DNA from: an uncultured Clostridia bacterium | GTDB taxonomy: Bacteria; Bacillota; Clostridia; Oscillospirales; CAG-382 | Assembly (NCBI GenBank): GCA_947627335.1 | Contig: CANQVQ010000014.1 | Coordinates: forward strand, 1 to 22,942 | Reading direction: 5' to 3' | DNA length: 22,942 bases | Part shown: in pieces, positions 8,500-16,140 of the stretch | How the letters are laid out: every line of letters begins with the position of its first letter | Position numbering within the stretch: the stretch's first letter is position 1 | Notes under the pieces: generated by a model | What the model was told of the DNA's origin: nothing | The model's database searches: none | What the model saw: the letters and a program-made list of their open reading frames with translations, nothing else | Position numbers and translations under genes: made by a program

Positions 8500-8528
8500 A
8501 GAATACCACATTTTTTCGGGTTTGTCAA
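8500..8528 (-). promoter_or_regulatory. Promoter of discoidin-like paralogue 1
   Basis: Minus strand TTGACA (plus 8523-8528), 17-nt spacer ending AAAAAATGTGG, then TATTCT (plus 8500-8505). The spacer resembles those of the two sister genes. Confidence 0.82.
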
Positions 8529-8551
8529 GTGGATGCTGAAATTTTGCTTTC

Positions 8552-8589
8552 GGAAAAAGAAACCGGGCGGAACTTTGTGTTCCGCCCGG
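8552..8589 (-). terminator. Terminator of discoidin-like paralogue 2
   Basis: An 11-bp stem, CCGGGCGGAAC (8563-8573) with GTTCCGCCCGG (8579-8589), and a T-rich run on the minus strand (A-rich plus 8552-8562). Confidence 0.9.
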
Positions 8590-8626
8590 AAATTTCAACC
8601 GTAAAACGGTTTACCGCGAGGCAAGA

Positions 8627-9646
8627 TTACTTGCGAACCTTGACCGCGATCGCCACGCCGGAGATCGCCACGACCATGAGGACCGCAAAGCCGATCAGAC
8701 CCGCATCGCCCGTGGTCGGACCCGTGCTGCTGGTAGCGGCAGGGCTGGAGGCGGATTCCGCCGGAGCGGACGCAGAGGAGGTGCCGCCGGTCGTCGAGGA
8801 CGTAGCGGTCGAAGACGTGTTGGTCGTCGAAGACGTAGCGGTCGAGGACGTTTCGGTTGTCGAGGACGTAGCCGCCGAAGAAGCGGTCGAGGACGTGTCG
8901 GTCGAGGACTCGGTCGCCGAAGTGTCGGTCGAGGTGTCGGCAGAGGTATCAGCCGAAGCGTCATCCGAAGAGGTGTCGGCTGCCGAAGAATCGTCCGCCG
9001 AGCTGTCGTCGGACGGGGTGTCCGCCGAGGTGTCGCCGCCGGAAACCGGGTCGCCTTCCAGGACTTGAATTTCGTTGATGAACGCGTGCACGGCTGCCAG
9101 TTCGACCGTCACCTGAATGTAGCGAGCGTTGACAGAAGAGCCGCTCTTGAATTCCACGTTTTCGACCTTGTCGATCGGCGGATCCCCTTCCGGCTTCTCA
9201 AACGTCTTGGCGTCGCACAGGTCGGTAAAGTCGCTGCCGTCCGTCGAGTACGCCACTTTTATGGATTTGGGCGGGAGGATCCCCGAAGAATTGCCGAGGA
9301 AGGTGTTGATTTTCACGGTATCAACAGGATAGGTATCCTCAAGATCGATGACGAGGACTCCGACGCCGTCGGGCGCATTGTTATATCCTTCGCCGGTGGC
9401 ATCCTTGTTGTAGTAGAAATCAAACCAGTCGCCGGGCTGGAAGCTCAGCTTCTCCGCGGCAACGCCGTCGGTCAAGTTGGCGGTGTAATTCGCATTGCTC
9501 GGATGCTTGGACGGGTCCGCACCGGTGTAGGTTTTGCCCTTGGCGAGGTTATCGCCCTTCGCCGCAGAAACGGAGAGGCAGGCGCAGAACGCTGCTACGA
9601 CGAGCGATACCGCGAGCAGCACTGCAAACAAACGGGTTTTCTTCAT
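8627..9646 (-). CDS. Surface protein with discoidin-like domain, PxTGD-anchored (paralogue 2)
   Basis: 339 aa, same plan as its neighbours: signal peptide (SVSA cleavage near 28); a F5/8C-like domain at about 33-200 (opens NLAKGKTYTG, contains PPKSIKVAYSTDG, ends ARYIQVTVELA and FINEIQVLEG); a Ser/Thr/Ala/Asp stalk (about 205-305); GPTTGDAG; a hydrophobic helix; KVRK. The last ~30 residues nearly match paralogue 1. AAAGGA precedes the ATG. The gene has its own promoter and terminator, so it is not in an operon with its sisters. The stalk is Thr-rich (SSTTNTSSTATSS type) where paralogue 1 uses Pro-Ala-Glu. The ectodomain and stalk have thus diverged while the anchor stayed fixed. Function is inferred as ligand or glycan binding. 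Confidence 0.88.
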   Translation of the reverse strand: MKKTRLFAVLLAVSLVVAAFCACLSVSAAKGDNLAKGKTYTGADPSKHPSNANYTANLTDGVAAEKLSFQPGDWFDFYYNKDATGEGYNNAPDGVGVLVIDLEDTYPVDTVKINTFLGNSSGILPPKSIKVAYSTDGSDFTDLCDAKTFEKPEGDPPIDKVENVEFKSGSSVNARYIQVTVELAAVHAFINEIQVLEGDPVSGGDTSADTPSDDSSADDSSAADTSSDDASADTSADTSTDTSATESSTDTSSTASSAATSSTTETSSTATSSTTNTSSTATSSTTGGTSSASAPAESASSPAATSSTGPTTGDAGLIGFAVLMVVAISGVAIAVKVRK

Positions 9647-9686
9647 AGTAGACTGTTCCTTTCTATTTTGATTTTTGTTCTATCAT

Positions 9687-9715
9687 ATAGTAGCACAGTT
9701 TTCCCCGTTTGTCAA
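9687..9715 (-). promoter_or_regulatory. Promoter of discoidin-like paralogue 2
   Basis: Minus strand TTGACA (plus 9710-9715), 17-nt spacer ending GAAAACTGTGC, then TACTAT (plus 9687-9692). Confidence 0.82.
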
Positions 9716-9746
9716 GGGTTTCTTCATGAAAAATCGAAAAAAGTCA

Positions 9747-9777
9747 CAAAAAAGCGGGAGGACTTTCATCCTCCCGC
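9747..9777 (-). terminator. Terminator of discoidin-like paralogue 3
   Basis: Stem GCGGGAGGA (9754-9762) with TCCTCCCGC (9769-9777), preceded on the plus strand by an A-run (T-run on minus) and followed by Ts, so it may act both ways. Confidence 0.88.
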
Positions 9778-9807
9778 CTTTTTTTCAATTTTCGCGAAGC
9801 CCGTGCT

Positions 9808-10824
9808 TTAGCGGCGGACCTTCACGGCGACCACCGTGCCGGCGACCGCGAGGACTGCCAGAACCACCAGAACGATGACGCCCGTGTCGCCCGTCGTCGG
9901 GTTGGACGAAGTTCCTGCGGCGGACGAACCGGAAGCGACCGGCGTCGAGGACGCGGAAGCCGTCGAAGCCGTGGAAGCGGTCGAGGACGTGGAAGCCGTC
10001 GAGGATGCAGCGGACGAGGATTCGGTCGTCGAGGATGTAGCCGTCGAGGATTCGGTCGTCGAAGACTCGGTCGCCGAAGACGTGTCGGACGAGGTCTCGG
10101 CTGCCGAGGAATCGGTCGCGGAGGAGTCGGTCGCAGAGGAATCGGTCGCGGACGAATCGGTCGCCGAAGAATCGGCTGCCGCGGAATCGTCGGAAGCCGC
10201 CGAAGACGTGGATTCATCCGAAGATTCGGCGGGAGCGACCGTACCGATGACCTGCACTTCGTTGAGCAGAAGCGTGTAGCCCTCATACGTGATGGTCACG
10301 CGGACGTACTGCGCGTTCGCGGCAGCGGAACCCTTGACTTCGACCCAGTCGATCGACTTGTAGGAAGAGAAGTCGTCGGTCGTGCCGAAATCGGTCCACG
10401 ACTTGTTGTCCGAGGACGTTTCGACCTTGACGGACTGCGGCGCTTTGACGCCGCTGCCGCTCATGGAGGTGTCGGTCACCATGTGGATGCGGACGGATTC
10501 GACCGAGGAAGCCGCACCGAGGTCGATGACGAAGGCGCCGATGGCGTTGGTGCCGTCATGGGTGGTGTTGCTCGGAAGATCGGGGTTGTAGTAGAAGCAG
10601 AACCAATCCCCGGGAGCGTTATCCGGATCGAACGTTTCGGAAGCGTTTCCGTCAACAAGGGAACCGTTGTATTTGTCGGTATACATATTCCCGCTGGTGG
10701 GGTTCGCACCGGTCACGGTCTTGCCCTCTGCAAGGTTGCTGCTTTCGGCGGAAACGGTCAGGCAAGCGCAGAGCGCCGTCGCCGCGAGGACCGCCGCAAG
10801 CAGGATCGCAAGTGTCTTTTTCAT
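9808..10824 (-). CDS. Surface protein with discoidin-like domain, PxTGD-anchored (paralogue 3)
   Basis: 338 aa. Signal peptide (TVSA cleavage near 26). A F5/8C-like domain at about 28-190 opens NLAEGKTVTG, holds APQSVKVETSSDN, and ends AQYVRVTITYEG and LLNEVQVIG. The stalk has a five-residue repeat (SATDS), then Ser/Thr/Ala runs. NPTTGDTG, a hydrophobic helix and KVRR follow. It is the most diverged of the three in the ectodomain. The motif here has Asn before Pro, close to sortase B-type NPxT motifs. GGGAGG lies 7 nt upstream of the start on the minus strand. It is transcribed away from the pepD operon, and the two promoters stand back to back. Confidence 0.88.
   Translation of the reverse strand: MKKTLAILLAAVLAATALCACLTVSAESSNLAEGKTVTGANPTSGNMYTDKYNGSLVDGNASETFDPDNAPGDWFCFYYNPDLPSNTTHDGTNAIGAFVIDLGAASSVESVRIHMVTDTSMSGSGVKAPQSVKVETSSDNKSWTDFGTTDDFSSYKSIDWVEVKGSAAANAQYVRVTITYEGYTLLLNEVQVIGTVAPAESSDESTSSAASDDSAAADSSATDSSATDSSATDSSATDSSAAETSSDTSSATESSTTESSTATSSTTESSSAASSTASTSSTASTASTASASSTPVASGSSAAGTSSNPTTGDTGVIVLVVLAVLAVAGTVVAVKVRR
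10109..10183 (-). repeat. Five 15-nt tandem repeats in the stalk of paralogue 3
   Basis: Units of 15 nt start at 10109, 10124, 10139, 10154 and 10169, with core GARTCGGTCGC on the plus strand. They encode SATDS-type pentapeptides. Whole-unit gain or loss keeps the frame. Confidence 0.82.
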
Positions 10825-10866
10825 GCAAAAAATCCTCCCTTTTACCCTTTTTGTATTCTATTTAGA

Positions 10867-10895
10867 ATTTTAACACAGTTTTTCCGAATTGTCAA
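10867..10895 (-). promoter_or_regulatory. Promoter of discoidin-like paralogue 3
   Basis: Minus strand TTGACA (plus 10890-10895), 17-nt spacer ending AAAAACTGTGT, then TAAAAT (plus 10867-10872). Confidence 0.82.
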
Positions 10896-10927
10896 TAGGA
10901 AATGTAAAAAAAGAATGAAAAAACGGC

Positions 10928-10956
10928 TTGCAATCGCGTGGGAAGTGTGTTATACT
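10928..10956 (+). promoter_or_regulatory. Promoter of the pepD-rsmI operon
   Basis: TTGCAA (10928-10933), 17-nt spacer ending GTGTGT, TATACT (10951-10956). It is back to back with the paralogue 3 promoter; the two -35 boxes are 32 nt apart. Confidence 0.8.
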
Positions 10957-10985
10957 TGTGCCGAAACGGAAGGAGTTGCGAATCT

Positions 10986-12407
10986 ATGGAAGGAAAGACG
11001 GGGATCCTCGCCGGACTGGAGCCGGAGCGGGTCTTTTACTGGTTTGAGAAGCTCTGCGCCATTCCGCACGGGTCCGGCAACGTGCACGGCGTGACGGAAT
11101 TTCTGCTCGCGTTTGCGCGGGAACGCGGATTGGACTGCGAGCGGGACGAAGCGGAGAACGTGCTGATCCGCAAGGGCGCGTCGCCGGGGTATGCGGACGC
11201 GCCGACCGTGATCCTGCAGGGGCATACGGACATGGTCTGCGCCAAGGCGCCGGGGTGTGCGCACGACTTCCTGCGGGACGGGCTGGACCTGCGGACGGAC
11301 GGCGAAACGGTTTGGGCGGACGGCACGACGCTGGGCGGGGACGACGGGATCGCCGTCGCGATGGCGCTCGCCCTGCTGGAGGACGAAACCGCCGAACACC
11401 CTGCGCTAGAGGTCCTGCTCACCTCGGACGAGGAGATCGGACTGCTCGGCGCGAAGGCGTTCGACTGCGCGAAGCTGCGCGGGCGGCTTCTGCTGAACCT
11501 CGATTCGGAGGACGAAGGCGTGCTGACCGTCTCCTGCGCCGGCGGCGCGACGGTAAAGCTGACCCTGCCGTCCGTGCGGGAAAAGCGGGACGGGACGGTC
11601 TGGACGGTCCGCATCGACGGGCTGACCGGCGGACATTCCGGCGCGGAGATCCACAAAGGGCGTGCGAACGCCGGGGTTCTGACCGGCGAACTGCTGCGTG
11701 CCTGCGGTGCGGGGCTGGTCGGCGTCGAGGGCGGGAGCGCGGACAACGCGATCCTGTCCGGCTGCACGCTGACGCTCTGCGGCGAAGGGGTCGCGGAGGC
11801 GGCGAACGACTGCGAAGTCCGGTTCCGCGAACGCTATCCGGCGGAGGCGATCCGCGTCACCGCGGAAAAGACCGGCGGAACCGCCGCGGACGTGCTGACC
11901 CTGCCGCTCGGCGAATTCCTCGGACGCGCTCCCTACGGCGTGCAGGCTATGAGCCGGGAGATCGACGGGCTGGTGCAGACCTCCCTCAACCTCGGCATCC
12001 TGCGGACGGAGGGGGATCGGGTCCTGCTGACCTATTCGGTGCGCAGCTCGGTCGAGCGGGAAAAGGACGCGCTCTGCGGAACGCTTTCCGCTCTTGCGGC
12101 GGAATACGGCGGTTCCTGCGAACTTTCCGGGGCGTATCCCGCGTGGGAGTACCGAAAAGAGTCCCCGCTGCGGGAGAAGATGGCGGCGGTCTACGAGCGG
12201 ATGTTCGGCAGACCGATGCGGGTGGAGGCGATCCACGCGGGGCTGGAATGCGGGCTGTTCGCCGGGGGACTTCCCGGCCTGGACGCGGTTTCGTTCGGTC
12301 CGGATATGCGTGGGATCCACACGCCGGAAGAAAAGCTCTCGGCGCCGTCCGTGGCGCGGACGTGGGCGTACCTGCGCGAGGTATTGCGCGAATTGAAGCA
12401 TGGATAA
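10986..12407 (+). CDS. pepD: Aminoacyl-histidine dipeptidase PepD (M20C)
   Basis: 473 aa, the usual length for PepD. A cytosolic di-zinc peptidase that splits dipeptides such as beta-Ala-His and Xaa-His. Visible M20 signatures: HTDMV with His80 and Asp82, LGGDDG with the bridging Asp at 119, SDEEIG with catalytic Glu149 and metal ligand Glu150, and IHAGLECGLF near the C terminus. ATG 10986 is chosen for AGGAG at 10971-10975 and because the promoter -10 lies at 10951; the frame is open further upstream but would overlap the promoter. It is the first gene of a plus-strand run and overlaps rsmI by 8 nt, so the two are translationally coupled. It could supply amino acids from peptides released by surface proteases; that link is inference. 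Confidence 0.95.
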   Translation: MEGKTGILAGLEPERVFYWFEKLCAIPHGSGNVHGVTEFLLAFARERGLDCERDEAENVLIRKGASPGYADAPTVILQGHTDMVCAKAPGCAHDFLRDGLDLRTDGETVWADGTTLGGDDGIAVAMALALLEDETAEHPALEVLLTSDEEIGLLGAKAFDCAKLRGRLLLNLDSEDEGVLTVSCAGGATVKLTLPSVREKRDGTVWTVRIDGLTGGHSGAEIHKGRANAGVLTGELLRACGAGLVGVEGGSADNAILSGCTLTLCGEGVAEAANDCEVRFRERYPAEAIRVTAEKTGGTAADVLTLPLGEFLGRAPYGVQAMSREIDGLVQTSLNLGILRTEGDRVLLTYSVRSSVEREKDALCGTLSALAAEYGGSCELSGAYPAWEYRKESPLREKMAAVYERMFGRPMRVEAIHAGLECGLFAGGLPGLDAVSFGPDMRGIHTPEEKLSAPSVARTWAYLREVLRELKHG

Positions 12408-13281
12408 CGGGACGCTGTATGTGGTCGGCACGCCGATCGGGAACCTCGGGGACCTCAGCCCCCGCGCACTGGAAACGCTGCGGACGGCGGACCTCATTGC
12501 CGCCGAGGACACCCGCACGACCGCGCAGCTGCTCGCGCATTACGGCGTGACCGGGGCGCGGATCCTGCCCTGCCACAAGTTCAACGAGCAGGAAGCGGCG
12601 GGGGAGATCGTGGACGCGCTGCAGCGCGGGGAGAGCGCCGCGCTCGTGACCGACGCGGGGATGCCCTGCGTGTCCGACCCGGGGTATCTGCTCGTGCAGG
12701 CGGCGGTATGCGCCGGCGTGCCGGTCACGGTGGTGCCGGGTCCGTGCGCGGCGGTGGCGGCGGTGGCGGTGTCCGGGTTCAACGCGCTGTCGTTTGCGTT
12801 TTACGGGTTTCTCCCGCGGACGGCGGGGGAGATCCGCAAGGTGCTGCGGCGGGTGGCGGGGGAGTACGCGCCGCTTTCGGTGTTCTACGAATCCCCCAAC
12901 CGCATCGCGGAAACGGTGGCGCTGATCGCCGGGGAGCTGCCGGACGCCGAACTTTGCGTCTGCAACGACCTGACGAAGAAATTCGAGCGCATCTATCGCG
13001 GCTCCCCCGCGTCGGTGCTCGCGGAATTGCGGGAAAACCCCAACGTGCGCAAGGGGGAATACGTCCTGCTGCTGCGCCGTTCGTCCGTCCCGGAATCGGA
13101 ACGCGAAGCCCTCTCCCCGGAAGCGCTTCTGGTGGAGCGAATGGTTCGGCAGGGGCTGGACGTGCGGGACGCGGTCTCCGCGCTGGCGAAGGAAAAGGTC
13201 GCCCCGAAGGGCGTGCTGTACGACGCTTCCCTGCGGCTGCGGAAGCTGTTCGGAACGAAAGGAGACGGCGATGACGAATGA
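12400..13281 (+). CDS. rsmI: 16S rRNA (cytidine1402-2'-O)-methyltransferase RsmI
   Basis: 293 aa, typical for the family. It uses S-adenosylmethionine to 2'-O-methylate C1402 in the decoding centre of 16S rRNA. Signatures: GTPIGNLGD (10-18), AEDTRTT (35-41), TDAGMPCVSDPG (about 83-95) and VPGPCA, all standard for the tetrapyrrole-methylase fold of RsmI. The start overlaps the end of pepD by 8 nt, and the stop overlaps the next gene by 11 nt. Its place between a dipeptidase and a sugar kinase looks like operon packing, not pathway logic. Confidence 0.96.
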   Translation: MDNGTLYVVGTPIGNLGDLSPRALETLRTADLIAAEDTRTTAQLLAHYGVTGARILPCHKFNEQEAAGEIVDALQRGESAALVTDAGMPCVSDPGYLLVQAAVCAGVPVTVVPGPCAAVAAVAVSGFNALSFAFYGFLPRTAGEIRKVLRRVAGEYAPLSVFYESPNRIAETVALIAGELPDAELCVCNDLTKKFERIYRGSPASVLAELRENPNVRKGEYVLLLRRSSVPESEREALSPEALLVERMVRQGLDVRDAVSALAKEKVAPKGVLYDASLRLRKLFGTKGDGDDE

Positions 13282-14326
13282 CGCGGAGGCCCTGCGGGCT
13301 TTATATGCGTTCCTGCCGGACGCGAAGGCGGACACGCTTCGCCCGCTCGGCGAAGGGCTTATCAATCGGACGTTCCGTGCGGAAACCCCGGACGGCGCCG
13401 GATACGTCCTGCAAAAGGTCAACACGGCGGTGTTCCCCGACCCGCAAGCCGTCATGCGCAACACCTTGCTGGTGACGGAACGGATGCGGGAAAAGCTGCG
13501 TCGGGAGGGGAAGGACCCCGCTCGGCGGGTGCCGGAATTCCTGCCGGATACGGAAGGAGCCTACCTCTATTACGCGGGGGAGCGTTCCGTTTGGCGGTGC
13601 AGTCGGCTGATCCCCGGCGCACGGGCGCATACGACGCTGTCCGACCCGCGTCTGCTGTACGAAGCGGGGCGTGGGTACGGGGAATTTCAGCGTTTGCTGG
13701 ACGGATTTCCCGCGCAGGAGCTTGCGGAGGTGCTGCCGGGGTTCCATGACACCCGCAAGCGGTTTGAACAGTTCGTGCGTGCGGCGGAAGCGGACGTCGC
13801 CGGACGTGCGGCGGACTGCGAAGCGGAAATCCGTTTCCTGCGCGAACGGGAGGACTTCGCGGGGACGGTCGTTTCCCTGCTGGAACGGCGTGTCCTGCCG
13901 CTCCGCGTCACGCACAACGACACCAAACTGTCGAACGTCCTGCTCGACGACGAGACCGGCGAAGCGGTCTGCGTCATCGACCTCGACACGGTCATGCCCG
14001 GCACGGTGCTGTACGATTTCGGCGACGCCATCCGCACCGGCGCGGCATCCGCGGCGGAGGACGACCCGGACCTTTCCCGGATGCGTTTCCTGCCGGACTG
14101 CTGCGACGCGTTCCGCGAGGGGTTCCTCGAACGGTGCGGGGAAATTCTGACGCCTGCGGAGCGGGAAAACCTGCCGCTCGGCGCACGCATCATCGTGTTC
14201 GAGCAGGCGCTTCGCTTCCTGACCGATTACCTGGCGGGGGACGTCTATTACCAAACCCGGTACCCCCAACACAACCTCGTCCGTGCGCGGACGCAGATCC
14301 GGCTGTTCGTCCAACTGCCGGAATGA
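13271..14326 (+). CDS. APH-fold small-molecule kinase, N-acetylhexosamine kinase-like
   Basis: 351 aa, close to the length of NahK-type kinases. APH-fold motifs: GEGLINRTF (27-35) as nucleotide loop; Lys49 in VLQKVN; catalytic loop HNDTKLSNVL with His215, Asp217 and Asn223; metal-binding IDLDTVMPG with Asp237 and Asp239, followed by YDFGDAIRTGA. The DLDTVMPG...YDFGDAIR pair is characteristic of the NahK/LnpB group, which phosphorylates GlcNAc or GalNAc at C1 from mucin or milk glycans. The sugar specificity is inference; choline- or homoserine-type kinases share the fold. AAAGGAG precedes the start. An esterase and a sugar isomerase follow, which fits carbohydrate use. Confidence 0.85.
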   Translation: MTNDAEALRALYAFLPDAKADTLRPLGEGLINRTFRAETPDGAGYVLQKVNTAVFPDPQAVMRNTLLVTERMREKLRREGKDPARRVPEFLPDTEGAYLYYAGERSVWRCSRLIPGARAHTTLSDPRLLYEAGRGYGEFQRLLDGFPAQELAEVLPGFHDTRKRFEQFVRAAEADVAGRAADCEAEIRFLREREDFAGTVVSLLERRVLPLRVTHNDTKLSNVLLDDETGEAVCVIDLDTVMPGTVLYDFGDAIRTGAASAAEDDPDLSRMRFLPDCCDAFREGFLERCGEILTPAERENLPLGARIIVFEQALRFLTDYLAGDVYYQTRYPQHNLVRARTQIRLFVQLPE

Positions 14327-14348
14327 AACGAAAAGGAGAGGATTTTTC

Positions 14349-15167
14349 ATGCGATACGAAGAAATGCGGTTGCTCGGTCGCCGTTTCCGTGCGTACCTGC
14401 CGGACGCGACCGAACGCAGCTACTACCGGGGTCGCCGTCCGGCGCTGCTGGTCCTGCCCGGCGGGGGGTACGAATTCACCTATGAGGGCGAGGCGGAGCC
14501 GATCGCTTTGCGGTTCGCTTCCGAGGGGATCGCGGCTTTCGTGCTGGATTACACCTGCTCGGCACCGGCGTACGGCGGGAAAGCCGCGTATCCTTCGGCG
14601 CTGCAGGAGGGATTCGCCGCTTTGCGCTGGATCCGCGAACACGCGGCGGAATGCGGGATCGACCCCGAAAACGTGACCGCCTGCGGCTATTCCGCCGGCG
14701 GACATCTGTGCGCCTGCCTCGGAACGCTCTGGAACAAGCCGGAAGGACTGCTCGCCCCGGAGGAGATGCGGCAAAGCCGCCCGGATAAGCTGCTGCTCTG
14801 CTACCCGGTCATCCGCTTCCTGCCGCCCTGCCACGAGGGGAGCGTTCGCGGCTTCTTCGGCGAACTGCCGTCGGAAGACCGTCGGAAAGCGTTCAGCCCG
14901 CAGGAGCGCGTGGACGCGGAGACCCCGCCTGCGTTCCTTTGGGCGACGGCGGAGGACGACGCGGTGCCGGTCGTCGGCGCTTTGCAATTCGCGCAGGCGT
15001 TGTCGCAGTACGGCACGCCGTTTGAACTGCACGTCTGGCCCCACGGCGGACACGGGCTGTGCCTCGGCGATCAGGTGACGCAGCCGATCCCCTACGGGAG
15101 CGCACATCCGAGCGCGGAATGGACGCGGGAAGCGACCCGGTTCCTGTACGATAAACCGCAAAAATAA
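14349..15167 (+). CDS. Alpha/beta hydrolase, acetyl-esterase-like
   Basis: 272 aa, no signal peptide, so cytosolic. It has LVLPGGGY (oxyanion hole), the nucleophile elbow GYSAGG with Ser115, a likely acid in TAEDDAVPV (Asp203 or Asp204), and catalytic His235 in GGHGLC. This is the pattern of the BD-FAE/acetylxylan-esterase-like group that removes acetyl groups from sugars or oligosaccharides. ATG 14349 is chosen for AAAAGGAGAGG just upstream; it follows the kinase by 22 nt. The neighbours (sugar kinase, sugar isomerase) support a role in deacetylating imported carbohydrates, but no substrate is shown by the sequence. Confidence 0.86.
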   Translation: MRYEEMRLLGRRFRAYLPDATERSYYRGRRPALLVLPGGGYEFTYEGEAEPIALRFASEGIAAFVLDYTCSAPAYGGKAAYPSALQEGFAALRWIREHAAECGIDPENVTACGYSAGGHLCACLGTLWNKPEGLLAPEEMRQSRPDKLLLCYPVIRFLPPCHEGSVRGFFGELPSEDRRKAFSPQERVDAETPPAFLWATAEDDAVPVVGALQFAQALSQYGTPFELHVWPHGGHGLCLGDQVTQPIPYGSAHPSAEWTREATRFLYDKPQK

Positions 15168-15199
15168 GAAAAAATCCAATGCAGAAAGGGAAAATCGAT

Positions 15200-16033
15200 A
15201 TGAACAAGATCGGAGCGTTGCTCGGCTACGGCACGGCGACGGACATTCGGCAATCCTTCGCCAAATTTCAGGAGCTCGGGCTGAACTGCTGCCAGCTTTC
15301 CGTTTGGGACGTGGAGAATATGTTCACCCCGGAAAAGGCGAAGGCGGCGCGGGACGCGGCGGACGAATACGGCATCGAGATCACCGCACTTTGGGCGGGC
15401 TGGACCGGACCGAGCGTCTGGAATTTCACGGAGGGACCGCAGACCCTCGGCATCGTGCCGCCGGAATACCGCGAAATGCGGGTGCAGCAGTTGATCCGTG
15501 CGGCGGATTTCGCCGACTGGCTGGGCGTGACGGACATCATCACCCACGCGGGCTTCCTGCCGGAAAATCCGGGCAGCCCGGAATACCTGCCCGTGCTCGA
15601 CGCGATCCGACGGATCGCGCTCGCTTACCGCGAAAAAGGCAAGTGGTTCCTGTTTGAAACCGGGCAGGAGACCCCCGTGACCATGCTTCGCTTCATCGAG
15701 GCGGCGGACACCGGCAACCTCGGCATCAACCTCGATACGGCGAACCTGATCCTCTACGGCAAGGCGAACACGGTCGATGCGCTGGAAGTCTTCGGCAAGT
15801 ACGTCCGCAACACCCACTTCAAGGACGGGCTGTACCCCACCTGCGGCAGCGAACTCGGGCGGGAGGTCCCGCTCGGAGAGGGGCGTGCGAACGTGCCGGG
15901 GATCGTCAAAAAGCTCAAGGAACTCGGCTATACCGGCCCGTTCGTCATCGAGCGCGAGATCTCCGGCGACCAGCAGATCGCGGACATCGCCAAGGCGAAG
16001 GCGCTGCTCGAGCGGAGCTGGAAGGACGCGTGA
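15200..16033 (+). CDS. Sugar phosphate isomerase/epimerase family TIM-barrel protein
   Basis: 277 aa, xylose-isomerase-like TIM barrel (AP-endonuclease 2 superfamily). Metal-site candidates: Glu153 in LFETGQE, Asp in NLDTANL, His in NTHFKDG, and Glu251 in FVIERE. The PLGEGRANVPG loop is typical of the IolE/IolI-like and tagatose-epimerase-like groups. The exact sugar (keto-sugar epimerase, inosose-type dehydratase or other) cannot be assigned. The start has AGAAAGGG 9 nt upstream; it is the last gene of the operon, 32 nt behind the esterase. No strong terminator lies directly after the stop, so transcripts may run on to the hairpin at 16231. Confidence 0.88.
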   Translation: MNKIGALLGYGTATDIRQSFAKFQELGLNCCQLSVWDVENMFTPEKAKAARDAADEYGIEITALWAGWTGPSVWNFTEGPQTLGIVPPEYREMRVQQLIRAADFADWLGVTDIITHAGFLPENPGSPEYLPVLDAIRRIALAYREKGKWFLFETGQETPVTMLRFIEAADTGNLGINLDTANLILYGKANTVDALEVFGKYVRNTHFKDGLYPTCGSELGREVPLGEGRANVPGIVKKLKELGYTGPFVIEREISGDQQIADIAKAKALLERSWKDA

Positions 16034-16103
16034 GCCTGCGAACGGGTACAGGGATCTGGAAAATTCAAAGAAATGTTAAAAACTTGTCAAAACCGTCAAA
16101 TGT

Positions 16104-16134
16104 TTCAGGCAAACTAAAGAGTAAAGCGTATAAT
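16104..16134 (+). promoter_or_regulatory. Putative promoter of the small RNA
   Basis: A perfect -10 box, TATAAT (16129-16134), with only a weak -35 upstream (TTCAGG or CAGGCA near 16104-16111). Transcription would begin near 16141, exactly where the first RNA stem begins. The weak -35 suggests an activator or low basal use. Confidence 0.5.
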
Positions 16135-16140
16135 AGGAAC

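Noticed and set aside
11406..13464. Long minus-strand frames across pepD and rsmI
   Set aside because: Both plus-strand genes are unmistakable, and the antisense translations show no family features.
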